Positions 10,256-21,639 of a DNA stretch of 64,000 nt are shown here, one piece after another. The stretch spans positions 3,472,001 through 3,536,000 of the forward strand of contig CM065173.1 of assembly GCA_033026295.1 (NCBI GenBank), in the 5' to 3' direction. Every line of letters begins with the position of its first letter. Within the stretch, counting starts at the first letter, position 1. The translations under genes and the position numbers were made by a program. This stretch comes from Channa striata. Its lineage: Eukaryota > Chordata > Actinopteri > Anabantiformes > Channidae. Under the pieces are notes generated by a model. That model saw only the letters and a list, made by a program, of their open reading frames with translations, ran no database searches and was not told the origin of the DNA.

Positions 10256-11388
10256 GATAACAGATATCTTATATATGTAAATTTATGAATGATTGACTAA
10301 CTTGACTTTATCTCTATAGCTGCTTAAACCTGAACAGAAAGTTTCTCCTTCTGAAGGCAGCCGGTCACATGCCCAGTAGGATTATGTATGATAATCCACT
10401 GTGTTGAATAACATACCTTTACACTCAGACTTATGCATCAGACTCAGTTTTCCCTTTATTATGGGATTTCTGTTGCTTCTTTATTATGTGTGTCCCCACC
10501 ATACTTACAGCTTTAATGGCGTTTTATGGTTTTTGGTGGTTCATATTTTATTCATGAAATGCCTTACAGTGCAAATGCTGCTGTATCAGTGGCAACTATC
10601 ATGTGCAGTGGACAGGTTTTACATGAACGTAACACCACGTAGCATCTGCTACGTGTTTCTAACAAACTCAAGCTCTCGTGCATCAAAAGAGCAAAGTGCC
10701 TTTAGGTTCACTGCCTGAGTAGGACATTTGTGTTTTGTAGCAAAACAGGAAGACATCACAACACTAAAAACTCAGTCAAAAGCTACTTTGAAAGCTAGCT
10801 ATATTGTTTCTGCTTGGGTAGCACTTAACAAGAAAGGTGTTAAATGCAAAACACATTTATGGCCCAGGTTATGTATTTGTATGGTGTGTTATGTCCTCTC
10901 CTTTATTTGGAGGGGGGGGGGGGGTGAAGGGGTCCTTAGACTTTTTTTGTCTGAGCTGGGCTTTGCATTACAAAAGTTCAGAACCTCTGCTTTAACATTA
11001 CAAAAGCAATTCACTGATTTAAACTAGATTTAAATATGTCAGTGTTATAAACAATAAGAAGATTCTGAGCCTTTCTATGTTCATGTGTTTTACATACCTG
11101 CAGCAATTTCTCAGTCATTTAGTTTAGATTAACTGGAGACTCAACATTTTACACCACAGCCTTGTTAACGCTTGGATATTGCTAGCATATCTTAGATCTT
11201 ACTTTATTTATTCCATTTCTGTCCGATTCACATGAATATATATATATACACAATATTCAGGGCTACTGTAGGACAAACATATACAGTTCAATCATTTAGC
11301 ACAAACAGATGCCAAACAGAGCTGTTAATGCACTAATACAAATCAAAGGCCTTTACAGCAGCACATAACCTCCTTCTCTTTGTTGCAT
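10256..11388. other. Intergenic, nothing recognised
   Basis: No exon with credible splice sites was found. A G homopolymer lies at about 10911-10923 and a short TA run near 11237. Confidence 0.4.
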
Positions 11389-13071
11389 TCATGTCCTTTT
11401 TGGACCACCAGCTTTCATCATTGTAAAGAGGACGACAGAATAAAAGCACATGTCCTCATCTCTCTGAAAATATATACAATACAAGTATAAAATGCTGAAT
11501 AACACATTTGATAAAGTTAATTCAAGTGTGAAATTCTTTACCTGTTGCTTCATCTGATGACCAAGGATTTTTTGTGAAGTCCCTTCATACTCTGAAAAAT
11601 AAAATATATAGATAACGGTCCAAGATGCAGCATAGTTATTCCATTAGATAGAGAATTATGAGTAACGCCTCTTACCACTGCAACAATTACAGTGATTGTT
11701 CTTGATGGCACAAATCAGGAAGGTCATAACAATAAGACCTAAAGCCAAGATACCACACAGCACAAAAAAAACAGAATTTGTGTTCTGTGACCAAATACTG
11801 GTTTCTGAAACAAAATGAAAAGGAAGAAATTAATAAACTGATAATGTATCAGCTCTTGGTCCATTTCCTACTTTATACAACAATAAAACAGCTACCTTCG
11901 ATGTCCAGTTTTGTTCCATTTCCAAATAAAATCTGTCCACATGTGGCCACAGCACAGTAATAAGTCCCAGCATCAGAGGAGCTGATGCTCTTAGAGAAAT
12001 TGTAGAAACATTTCTGTGGAGAATGAGCCTCAGAACCATTTTCACACTGATCACTACTGTTTCCATCGGCGTAAATGATACTGGGGTGAGATTCATCAAA
12101 TCCAGTTCTGAACCAGTAAACACTGTGACGTCCTGAGCACAGTTTCCCCTCAGATTCAGAGAGGACTGAACACTGCAGAGTCACTGAGTCTCCTGCATGT
12201 ACTGGTTCAGACAGAGGGTCTTGAATGATGGTAGTGACATCGGGTTCTTGTCCTAGAAAAAACTAAACTGTGTTTAGTTTGATAAAATCAACACTTAACA
12301 TATAAAAGATATATACATTATATAAATTAACAATGAAAATGGTTGAACAATGTGACTGTATATTTATATTGTATATTTATATTGTATATAAAAGTATGTT
12401 TGACAGTATATTCAAACATGCTTTATATTGCAGTATATTCAAACATGCTTTTATAACTGTGATTTGTTCTCATGTAAACATAAAAATATATTAGAGAAAA
12501 TGCCTTCTCTTACTTACCTCTAATTTTTAGAAATTCACCTTTCAAAAACTTCATGTCCAGTTGATCTACTTTCAAACAGTAATAAACTCCAGTATCACTT
12601 AACTTTGCTTCACTAATATGCAGGACGAAGGTTCCAGGCTCCTGTTTTGCTGTAATTCGAGGACTTGTATTCGTAACATCTTTATAATCAAAGGCAAAAG
12701 TTCCTCCCAAGAAATCAGGGGAGGCTCCAGAAATAAATCTGATCCAGTACAAGCGCCCATTCCTGATGGATCTGTTACGAGGGCATTCAAGAGTAACACT
12801 TTGACCGACAACAACAGATTTTGTCACAAATTTCTGGTCGTCTGAGCAGCCTGAAAAATATTTTTTAACAACAAGTCAGTGACATAAAACAGTTTGAGTA
12901 AATCATATATTCTTTGCACTAAATCATATTTAAATACTAGTTATATAGTTATCTGCAGTAAATTACAAAAAAATTAATAAATATCTCCAGCAAATCTGAA
13001 CTTTCTTAATACTGTATAAGCTACTTACGCCCCACATTGAGCATCAATAGAATATAAATTACCGGCAGCAT
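11389..13071 (-). CDS. NITR-2: two-Ig-domain receptor with shortened tail
   Basis: Six-exon NITR. Exons: 13029-13071 signal peptide MLPVIYILLMLNVG; 12518-12850 V domain; 11896-12252 I domain with J-like FGNGTKLDI; 11676-11804 membrane segment SVFFVLCGILALGLIVMTFL followed by ICAIKNNHCNCC; 11542-11591 and 11389-11463 cytoplasmic. Phases fit throughout. V and I exons are almost identical to NITR-1; the I exon shows no difference over about 295 bp by eye. The membrane and tail exons are unrelated to those of NITR-1 and resemble those of NITR-3/4. The last exon encodes DMCFYSVVLFT and stops early with TGA at 11389-11391. Compared with NITR-3 and NITR-4, the distal YxAV motif is lost. Just beyond the stop, another frame still shows CAAVKAF with Cys in place of the tyrosine. 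It is probably expressed but with one tyrosine. Confidence 0.88.
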
Positions 13072-13153
13072 TTTGCGATAAATATTTAGATGATATTAGA
13101 AGATGATTCACATTAATATAGCTGTATGAAGTGGGAGGAACAATTTTAGAGCA

Positions 13154-13163
13154 ATCTGATTGG
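13154..13163 (-). promoter_or_regulatory. ATCTGATTGG promoter core of NITR-2
   Basis: The core lies about 86 bp upstream of the ATG, with GTGGGAGGA at 13131-13139 and CCACAGTGGAAATAATATCA at about 13195-13214. This is the NITR-1 arrangement. Confidence 0.5.
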
Positions 13164-13239
13164 CTTTTCGTTCTGTTGGCATTTCACTGTACTACCACAG
13201 TGGAAATAATATCAACCATCTTTCCGACCTAAACACTCA

Positions 13240-14148
13240 CAAAAAAAAAACAACAACAGCAGGGTTTATGTTTCTTTACCTGACGCTTAAAGTAAATTTT
13301 TAAAGTTAGAAAACATAGTGATGGCAAATAAATATGTTTAAAACGCCTGTATACGTACTGTCTTCAAAGCTACTGTACAATATACAACTTAAGGTGGCAC
13401 AAGCATGATACTCATTATTCTACTGTGCTCCACCAAATCTCCTTTTCCTGGCTCTTCTGCGCTATGCCCTGCAAAGGCCTTCAAATATTAGTCATAATCT
13501 AATTAAAGGGTAGTTAATTTTCTGGTGATTCTGAGATAAAATTTGATCATTACATTCCTATACGCTCTTTTACTATGTGTTTAAAATATAAAGTAGAGTA
13601 GGAATTAGTCATCATATAGCGTTTATGCACTTATGGTTCCTTCGTTCCAAAGTCAATGTCTTAAAAAAAGTGGATGCTAACAAGCTAAATGACGTTACAT
13701 CAGTATGTCATCATGTGAAAAATGGAGACTATGGAGATCGACTCACTGTTTCGCCTGTTCTACCGTGTTGTGTGTATAACTTGTGGTTATTATTGTGGTC
13801 ACTATAAGAAGAAAAGCTTCGGTAGAAGATGTAAATTACAAATTTCAAGTTTAGTTGTGGTGACCTTTAAGCCATGTGATAGCTTTTTACTTCTGGTGAT
13901 TGTATTTAAGGTTCAACAATTCTAAAAGTTGTGTTGGACTCCTGCGGTAAGCGTATTGTGCCGAAGGATTGTTCACTGGTTAATCGTAGCTGTTGTTTTC
14001 TAAATTAGTGACTTCTCTGTGTATAAACTATCACTTGGGGCATAAGATTTGTTTACGTAAACACCTGCTCTCCTGAAATAATTAAACAAACTAGCTAAAG
14101 CTAACTAAACTTAATCGACCTAGCTTCGTTAGCCTAGCACCTAGCAAT
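13240..14148. other. Intergenic, nothing recognised
   Basis: No supported exon or repeat was found. Short open stretches around 13.6-13.9 kb have no splice or domain support. Confidence 0.35.
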
Positions 14149-17100
14149 GGCTTCTCCGTCTCCTTCTGTCTCTCCTCTGACTTTCTCACTGTGCCACATG
14201 TTTAGTTTTTCCTCTGCCTCCTTTACTGATAACGCTACTTGTATTAAGTTTAAGGTTATTGCAGCTTTGGCTCTCTGAATTTGAAGCACGGCTCAGCACC
14301 ATGGAAAACAATCCAGCTAGTCAGGCCCCGGTAGCATGTGCGGACCAACCTAGCACAGCCACTGTTAGTTGTTCTCCAGCAGTACCCGAGCAGCCGTGAA
14401 GCCAGGCCGGCTGGGTGACGGTTCGTAAGCGATCTAATGCTAAACACACGCCGGAGGTTCACCACCAGCCGGTTCACGTTTCTAATCGGTTTTCCCCACT
14501 CAGCGACACACCCACTGAGGAACGAACTCTGGTAATTGGCGACTCCATAGTCAGAAACGTGAAGTTAGAGACGCCAGCGGCCATAGTCCAATGTTACCCT
14601 GGGGCCAGAGCGGGCGACAACGAAACCTATTTGAAACTCCTGTCTAAGGATAAACAAAGATACAGTAAGATTATCATTCATGCAGGAACAAATGACGCCC
14701 GATTACGCAAATCGAGGAGTCACTAAAACGAATACTGAATCGGTGTGTAACTTTGCAAAGACAATATCGGACTCCATAGTTTTCTCTGGACCCCTGCCAA
14801 ATCTGATCAGTGACGACGTGTAGCGGCATGTCGTCACTCAACCGCTGGCTGTCTAGGTGGTGTCCAGCAAACAATGTGGGCTACATAGACAATTGGAAAA
14901 GTTTTTGGGTAAAACATAGGCTGATTAGGAGAGATGGCATCCATCCTACTTTTACTAACCAAAAGATTGACAGTCCAGAGTTGAGCCTAGGATGCAGAGA
15001 TCCAGTCCTACACGCCTCTCTGCAGTATCCTTAACGCCGTCACCCCCCCACAACTCCCACATTCCTATAGAGACTGTGTCTGTTCCCCGATCAACTAAAT
15101 TTTACAAACTAAAAATGATCACAAGAGGAGTTAATCATAATAACTTAATAAAAATCAGGACTGCTCCTCTTACTGAAAAAAAAACCTAAAACAATTAAAT
15201 GTGGATTATTAAATATCAGATCTCTCTCATCTAAATATCTGTTAGTAAATGACTTGATAAGCGATCATCAATTGGATTTATTTTGTCTCACTGAAACCTG
15301 GTTGCAGAAGGAATAATAAGTTAGTTTAAATGAGTCGACCCTCCCAAGTCATATTAACTATCATGTTCCTAGAAGCTCAGGCCAAGGTGGAGGAGTAGCA
15401 GCAATCTATCACTCAAGCTTACCAATAAACCCTAGACCTAAACACAGTTATAACTCATTTGAGAGTGTTACTCTGAGCTTTTCACACCTAATTTGGAAAA
15501 CTCAAAATCCACTTCTATTTGTTATTGTGTACCACGGCATTTACTTCATTATTAGATTCAATTGGTTTCTCTTAAAATGTAAATGAACCCACTCATTGTT
15601 TTAGTCACACCCTAGACCTTGTCCGTACATACGGCATTGAAATTGATAAACTAACAGCATTTCCTCATAATTCTGTTCTCTCTGACCATTTTCTGATAAC
15701 ATTTGAATTTAATCCATTGGACTACACAGCAGCTAGAAAAAGTTTTGCTACAGTAGGTGTTTATCTGAAAACACTGTGAACATATTTAAGGAAATAATCC
15801 CTCCATCATTAACTTCAACGTGTACCAATATAACTGAGAGTAGCCTCATTAACTGTACTCCTGTACAAGTTGATTACTTGACTGATAATTATGCAGCATC
15901 TTTACATTCTATACTTGATAGTGTTGCCCCTCTAAAAAAGAAGGCAGTAATATCCAATCCAGACAAATATCCAATCTCCCCTTTATTTCTAAAATACTTG
16001 AAAAAGTAGTTGTAAAGCAATTATGTGACCACCTGTGCAAAAACGACTTGTTTGAAGAATTTCAGTCAGGATTTAGAGTTCATCATAGCACAGAAACTGC
16101 ACTGATTAAAGTCACCAACGATATCCTTCTGGCTTCAGATAATGGACTTGTCTCTATACTACTTCTGCTAGATCTTAGTGCTGCATTTGACACCATTCAT
16201 CACAGAATATTATTACAGTGACTAGAACATGTTATTGGAATCAAACTGCACTAAATTGGTTTAAATCGTATCTATCAGATAGATTCCAATTTGTTCATGT
16301 TAATGGTAAATCTTCCACATACACAAAAGTTAGTTATGGAGTTCCACAAGGCTCTGTGTTAGGACCAATACTCTTTACTCTATATATGTCTCCCCTTGGC
16401 AACATTATTAGAAAACACTGTAAATTTTCACTGCTACGCTGATGAAATCTATCTGTGAAACCTGATGAAACAAATCAATTAATCAAACTACAAGCATGTC
16501 TAAAAAACATAAGGGACTGGATGACGCATAATTTCGTTCTTCTAAACTCAGATAAAACTAAAGTTATTGTATTTGGGCCTAAAAGTCTAAGAAACATGTT
16601 TTGTAACTATATTGCTACTTTAGATGACATAACTCTGGCCCCCATTAGTACTGCAAGGAATCTCGGAGTCATTTTTGACCAGAATTTGTCATTTGCTTCA
16701 CACATAAAACAAATCTCTAGCACAGTTTTCTTCCATCTAAGAAACATTGCCAAAATCAGGAGCATCCTGTCTCATAGCGATGCTGAAAAACTGGTTCATG
16801 CATTTGTTACTTCTAGATTGGACTACTGTAATTCTCTACTTTCAGACTGCCCCAGTAACTCTCTAAAAAGCCTCCAATTAATCCAAAATGCTGCAGCAAG
16901 ATTGCTGACTGGGATTGGTAAGAGAGATCATATTTCACCTTCATTAGCTTCTCTCCATTGGCTTCCAATTAAATGTAGAATATAATTTAAAACCCTTCTT
17001 CTTCTCTATAAATCTCTAAACGGTCAAGCTCCATCATACCTAGAAGATCTCCTAGTAACATATTATCGTAATAGACCACTTCGGTCCCAAAATGCAGGCC

Positions 17101-17790
17101 TACTTATGGTTCCCAGAATTTCCAAAAATAGAATGGGAGGCAGAGCCTTTAGCTATCAAGCTCCTCTCCTGTGGAACCAGCTCCCAGTCCAGATTCGGGA
17201 AGCAGACACCCTCACTACTTTTAAGACTAGGCTCAAAACTTTCCTCTTCGATAAAGCTTATAGTTGGTTATAGTCATGCTGCTATAGGCTTGGACTGCTG
17301 GGGGACTCTGCACTGAGCCACTTTCCTTTTCTCTTCACTCTCTCCTCTCATCCCACATCTATAATGTCACCACTGTATGACATTAACTCTGTCTCCTTTG
17401 TCCCGTAGTCGTCTTTCTCCCTCTCTGTCCCCCTCTCTCTTTCCCTGTCTTCAGGTGTCCCCGGATTTGGCGCTGCTACTCATTCCCACTAATCTGTCCA
17501 ATGTTTTGTTGTTGCCTTTGTTTCTCTGTTCTTTTCTCTCTCCACTTTCCACTCACCCCAACCGGTCAAGGCAGATGTCCGTCCACCCTGAGCCTGGTTC
17601 TGCTGGAGGTTTCTTCCGTTAAAGGGAGTTTTTCCTCCCCACTGTTGCCTATTGCTGCTCAAGGGGGATTTGTTGGGTTTTCTCTAAATGTTTGTATAGT
17701 ATCGACTTTATTATGTAAAGTGTCTTGAAATGACCTTGTTGTAAATTGGCGCTATATAAATAAAGTTGAATTGAATTGAATTGAATTTTT
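14149..17790 (+). mobile_element. L2-group LINE, nearly full length but inactivated
   Basis: A non-LTR retrotransposon in sense orientation. ORF1 region (14415-14900) has an SGNH-esterase-like block, LVIGDSIVRNV with HAGTNDARLR, the hallmark of ORF1 in L2/CR1 elements of fish. ORF2 follows with an AP-endonuclease start (LNIRSLSSK and LDLFCLTETWLQKE near 15.2 kb), reverse transcriptase (VPQGSVLGPILFTLYMSPL near 16.35 kb) and the C-terminal region up to about 17.3 kb. A 3' UTR and a (TTGAA)n tail close it at about 17790. Stops, frameshifts and internal deletions (for example after the endonuclease near 15535, and loss of the YADD segment near 16440) show it is dead. Confidence 0.78.
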
Positions 17791-18031
17791 GAAAAAGTTT
17801 AGAGCCAAAAGCACAAAACCACAGTCTTGTTTAGTTTTGAGTCTGGAGCAAGGACTTTACACTCCTTTACACTCTGCACAGCCCTTCAAGTAGTTTGCTA
17901 ATTATCATAGGATTACTAAACTAACCAAGGAGAAAATTTTGCTTTTGCTGATTGGTCAGTAGGGCAGTCCTTCATCAAAGGACACCTCTACATGACTGCA
18001 GGATGTTTTGTGAGTCTTTCACAAGAGGATT
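17791..18031. other. Spacer before the duplicated block
   Basis: No feature recognised. At 18032 the sequence becomes alignable to the segment that follows the assembly gap. Confidence 0.4.
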
Positions 18032-18520
18032 CCACCACATCCTGCACAATCATAGGTGTTAAACCATATTTATTCATGTGACCATATGTGTCTTGAATTA
18101 CCCTACAATTAAATCAATGATTAGTAGACACAATGCAGTGTCCAAACAAAAACTGCAAAATGAATTTAAAAACAAATCCGATTGTGTCCTGTCACACACA
18201 GACAAAGTCGTATTTACAGACACCACCAACAAACAAGTGATGAATGGAAAGTGCTGCAGTGTTTAGTACTGTTGCAGTGGAGTTCAGGTGTGAATATGCA
18301 TAGGGTCGTTTCTTCCTCTCTCACTCATTGTTTTAGCCACAGGAAGCTTACACTGCTGTGCGTGCATGTGTGTGTGTGCTATGGTGTTAATCAAGGTACA
18401 AATCATTGAAAAATGTATTAGTATGTTAAGTATATTAATTTAATTTAAGTTCGTAACTTGGAGAAATAATGGCTGTGTAACATATCATAATGTAATAATA
18501 CACTAAAATTAAGATAATAG

Positions 18521-18645
18521 AGGCGACTGTTGCTCATTCATTAGAGCAGTCGTCCACAATCAACAGGGTCAGTGGATCGTCTCCTGTTCCTCTTGGCTCA
18601 AAGTATCACTGGGTAAGATACTGAACATTAAAAAGTTACTTACTA
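18521..18645 (+). repeat. tRNA-derived SINE remnant
   Basis: CTGTTGCTCATTCATTAGAG, then GGGTCAGTGGATCGTCTCC and CTGGGTAAGATACTGAACAT, fit a decayed tRNA head (A box, B box) and the start of a SINE body. The same remnant is present from about 53920 in copy 2. Confidence 0.45.
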
Positions 18646-18841
18646 ATAAACAACTTTGGATAAAAGTGTCAAATGACTGAGTTAAATGATTGTAAAAAAG
18701 TATATATTGAGAATGCATGTATATATACTATGGGTATGGTTTTGTCTTTAATTAAAACTAATAACATGATAAAAATCTATGTACGTTACCTTTGCTTTAA
18801 ATAAGCACATACATGAGAAAGTACAACTACAACATTCATTT

Positions 18842-19090
18842 GAAAGCTAAAAGTAGTTTGTTAAATCCTTGTGTGACCCTCCCCTCACTCTACATATCCT
18901 GTCGAAGCCCAGAGTCAGTTCTGTTATGAGTAAACAGCTTCAGTGGTTGGTCGGAGGGCAGAGAAATGTCCCGCCCCAGCTTTTGTCCACCAGTGTAGCT
19001 GCTGCCTGTGGCTTTGTTTGTTTTTCACATGGCAGATGTACAAAAATCCTGAAAGACAAGAAAGATGATGGAGGTTATTTGTTTTAGAAC
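18842..19090 (+). repeat. Intergenic cluster unit (paralogue of 9282-9520)
   Basis: It shares CATATCCTGTCGAAGCCCAG, AGTCAGTTCTGTTATGAGTA and GCCCCAGCTTTTGTCCACCA with 9282-9520. It shares the CAGCTTCAGTGGTTGGTC segment with 22530-22700. It is noncoding. Confidence 0.5.
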
Positions 19091-20034
19091 CTGACCCCTA
19101 ACCTGCTTTAAATATTTTTATTTGGTATGTATTTACAATATGTTTGGTGTGTTTTTACTATGTAACATTATTAGTGCCTTTTCTAAAGTGACAAATAAAG
19201 CCATCTCAGAAACACAACCAAGCTGGTGTAACACTGCAAGCAAGGTTAACAAGACGGCTTTCCTTCTCTTGCTAGTTTGGACTTTCAAATTCTGATAAAT
19301 AAATTCAAATAAAAAAAATTCCAATGCTCATTAAGCCATTCATCCTAACAAAAATGTCCCCTCCCTGTGCAAGGCCTCAGCCCCTCCTCTATCAGAGAAT
19401 TTAGCTGCTTTATTAGAGTAATAAGATTAGAATATAAGATTATTAACAATACTTGAATTTACTACCAAGTTTCTTCATGCATTCATCAGCTGCTTTACCA
19501 TCAAACGTTCTCTCAACCAACTCAGTTTCCCTCCAACTCTAACTTCTAATAGAAAGTATCTGTGTGTAGAAACCATGCAGCTTGACAACAGGAGCAACTC
19601 AACGATCCATAGTCAGACCTCTCTTCTCCATCAATGCAGGAACATATTATTCTCCTACACACTTGTAGTTAATCCTATCAATGCTTCTGTGCACTTCTTT
19701 CTTTGTATCGTCATTCTTTCTATTTGGCACTCAGGCCACATTAGAGCTTGCCTTGCTGATACTTAAGTGTGGTAGTTAGGGCACTACTGAGGACCTAATC
19801 TGAACATCACTGAGCTTCTGCTCCTCCTAGGTGGTTATTAGGTCGTAATTAGGGAGCAAATACCAAATTATTAGCAGACACAAGACAGACAGAATGCTGC
19901 CATGCTTGTCCACTCCGTTATGTTCTGCCACTGAACACAGCACATCACATACCAGGTTTTGAGCCTCTAGAAGGCTTTCTGAGTAGAGCATGCATGCACT
20001 CCACATGAGTGTGGGGGTTATTCTGCCCCATTAC

Positions 20035-20313
20035 TCACTTAGTTCTTAACTCACAACAAATGAAGTCTTTCAGATACGCCAGAGGACCTCTAGTTCTGGT
20101 GGGTATGCATCTCTCACTCACCAAAGTCTGCTGGTCTGGCATGTGCCATGCTTCAAAAGCAGTACTTTCCTGCGTGGGTTGGTTTTCTTTTTTGCCTTCA
20201 GGGTTGGTGAAAGGTGGTATCAGTTCCTGAGCAGGTTGCACGATAATGCATGATCTAGGGCTGCCTGTTGCCGACATGACTGTGCCCCTCTTGAGCATAA
20301 AATTGACCCCCAT
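20035..20313 (-). CDS. Unidentified 92-codon ORF, kept intact in both copies of the block
   Basis: On the minus strand this is an uninterrupted ORF starting MGVNFMLKRGTVMSATGSP and containing LIPPFTNPEGKK and RGPLAYLKDFICCEL. Composition looks protein-like rather than random, yet no domain is recognised. No splice partner or promoter was found. An identical ORF lies at 55435-55713. It may be a remnant of a retroelement polyprotein or an exon of an unrelated gene. Being open in two copies means little if the copies are alleles. Confidence 0.25.
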   Translation of the reverse strand: MGVNFMLKRGTVMSATGSPRSCIIVQPAQELIPPFTNPEGKKENQPTQESTAFEAWHMPDQQTLVSERCIPTRTRGPLAYLKDFICCELRTK

Positions 20314-20433
20314 GTGATCCCCTGGTTGCAGCTGTGATAGATCATGTGCTCAATATATGCAATTGTAGATTTGAGGCAGTTTGTCTCTGTACTGCTGTTG
20401 CTTTCAGCTTTTTCATATCTGCCCCTCTTTGGT

Positions 20434-20490
20434 TAAGGTAAGGTAAGGTAATCTTTATTGATCCCACGACGGGGAAATTTACACTTTACA
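20434..20490 (+). repeat. SINE-tail-like repeat
   Basis: AAGGTAAGGTAAGGTAATC followed by TTTATTGATCCCACGACGGG and AAATTTACAC. It is the same repeat end as 6365-6456 (opposite strand) and 55834-55880. Confidence 0.5.
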
Positions 20491-21639
20491 TAAGTAACAC
20501 ATACATAATGTTCGTTAGAATCCTGCATGGACACTTTGTCTCCAGCAGGCTGTCTTAAAGTATGTTTCAATGAGGGGACTGGATGTCTCTCTTATGACTG
20601 ATTTATTTAGCTTAATGAGGTCTGAGCATAAAGTATTCTCAGCTTACCTGTGCGTTTGGACACCACAACCATAGACGCACACCACACAGTGGGCTCTTCT
20701 ACCTTAGAGATGACACCTTGTGAGGTGTCACGCTCTGTGTGTATTAAACATTGGATGCATATGGAACTTCAAAAACGTTTAATTTAAGTAAAAAAAAAAT
20801 TAAGAGAAATCAAAAAAAAAAAAAGAGAATCACTTTCTTTGTCCAAACATTTACATTAATGACTGTGGGATTTATGTTTTATGGATTTATGAACTGTTGC
20901 ACTGACCTTGCACTCTGAAATGTTTGCATATTCTGTTTTGTAGCCAGGATTAGGGTTAGATTGGATTTGAACACATGATCTGCTCTCATTACATTACTGT
21001 CAAAATGGGAGAAACGATAAACCATGATAAGGTTTCCAATACAGGCAGAGAAAATATGAAGACCAGTAGGTGTTAGTTTTGTGCCATTGTGCCATTCAGC
21101 CAATTGAGAAGCTCCACATTATGAATGGTGACCCTCCTCCTGATCTTGTAAATCACCAACAGTACGGAAGGTAGTTAAATCATCCATCCTTCATTTTTAC
21201 AAGACAGTGGCTATACACCACTGTACAGTAGAAACACTTTCCAATGCAGTAGGCATGTACTGCTGTGAGTGACGGAACCCATGTGAACCTGGCAGAAAAC
21301 CACAATTAAATAACCCAACTGAGACATGAAGCCAGCTGACATTGTTGTGCTTTAATTAAAATGGCTGTTTTGTTTTCTAGTAAATCAACAAACAAAAAAT
21401 TACCAAAGTTCTTTAAATTAAAACATGACCAAAACATTAGAACCACCGTTTCTTATAGTACAACTCCACTACCCACTTTGACCTCAATAAGAGACAAAGA
21501 AAAGAATTACCACCTTTCTGACATTTTTAACCTAAAAACTATCTAACCCTGTAAAGAAAACTTCATGGCAAAGCTGCTGTTTTGGATTTCATTAAACAGC
21601 ACAGGTGGTCATAATGTTATGCCTGATCGGTGTAAAAAG

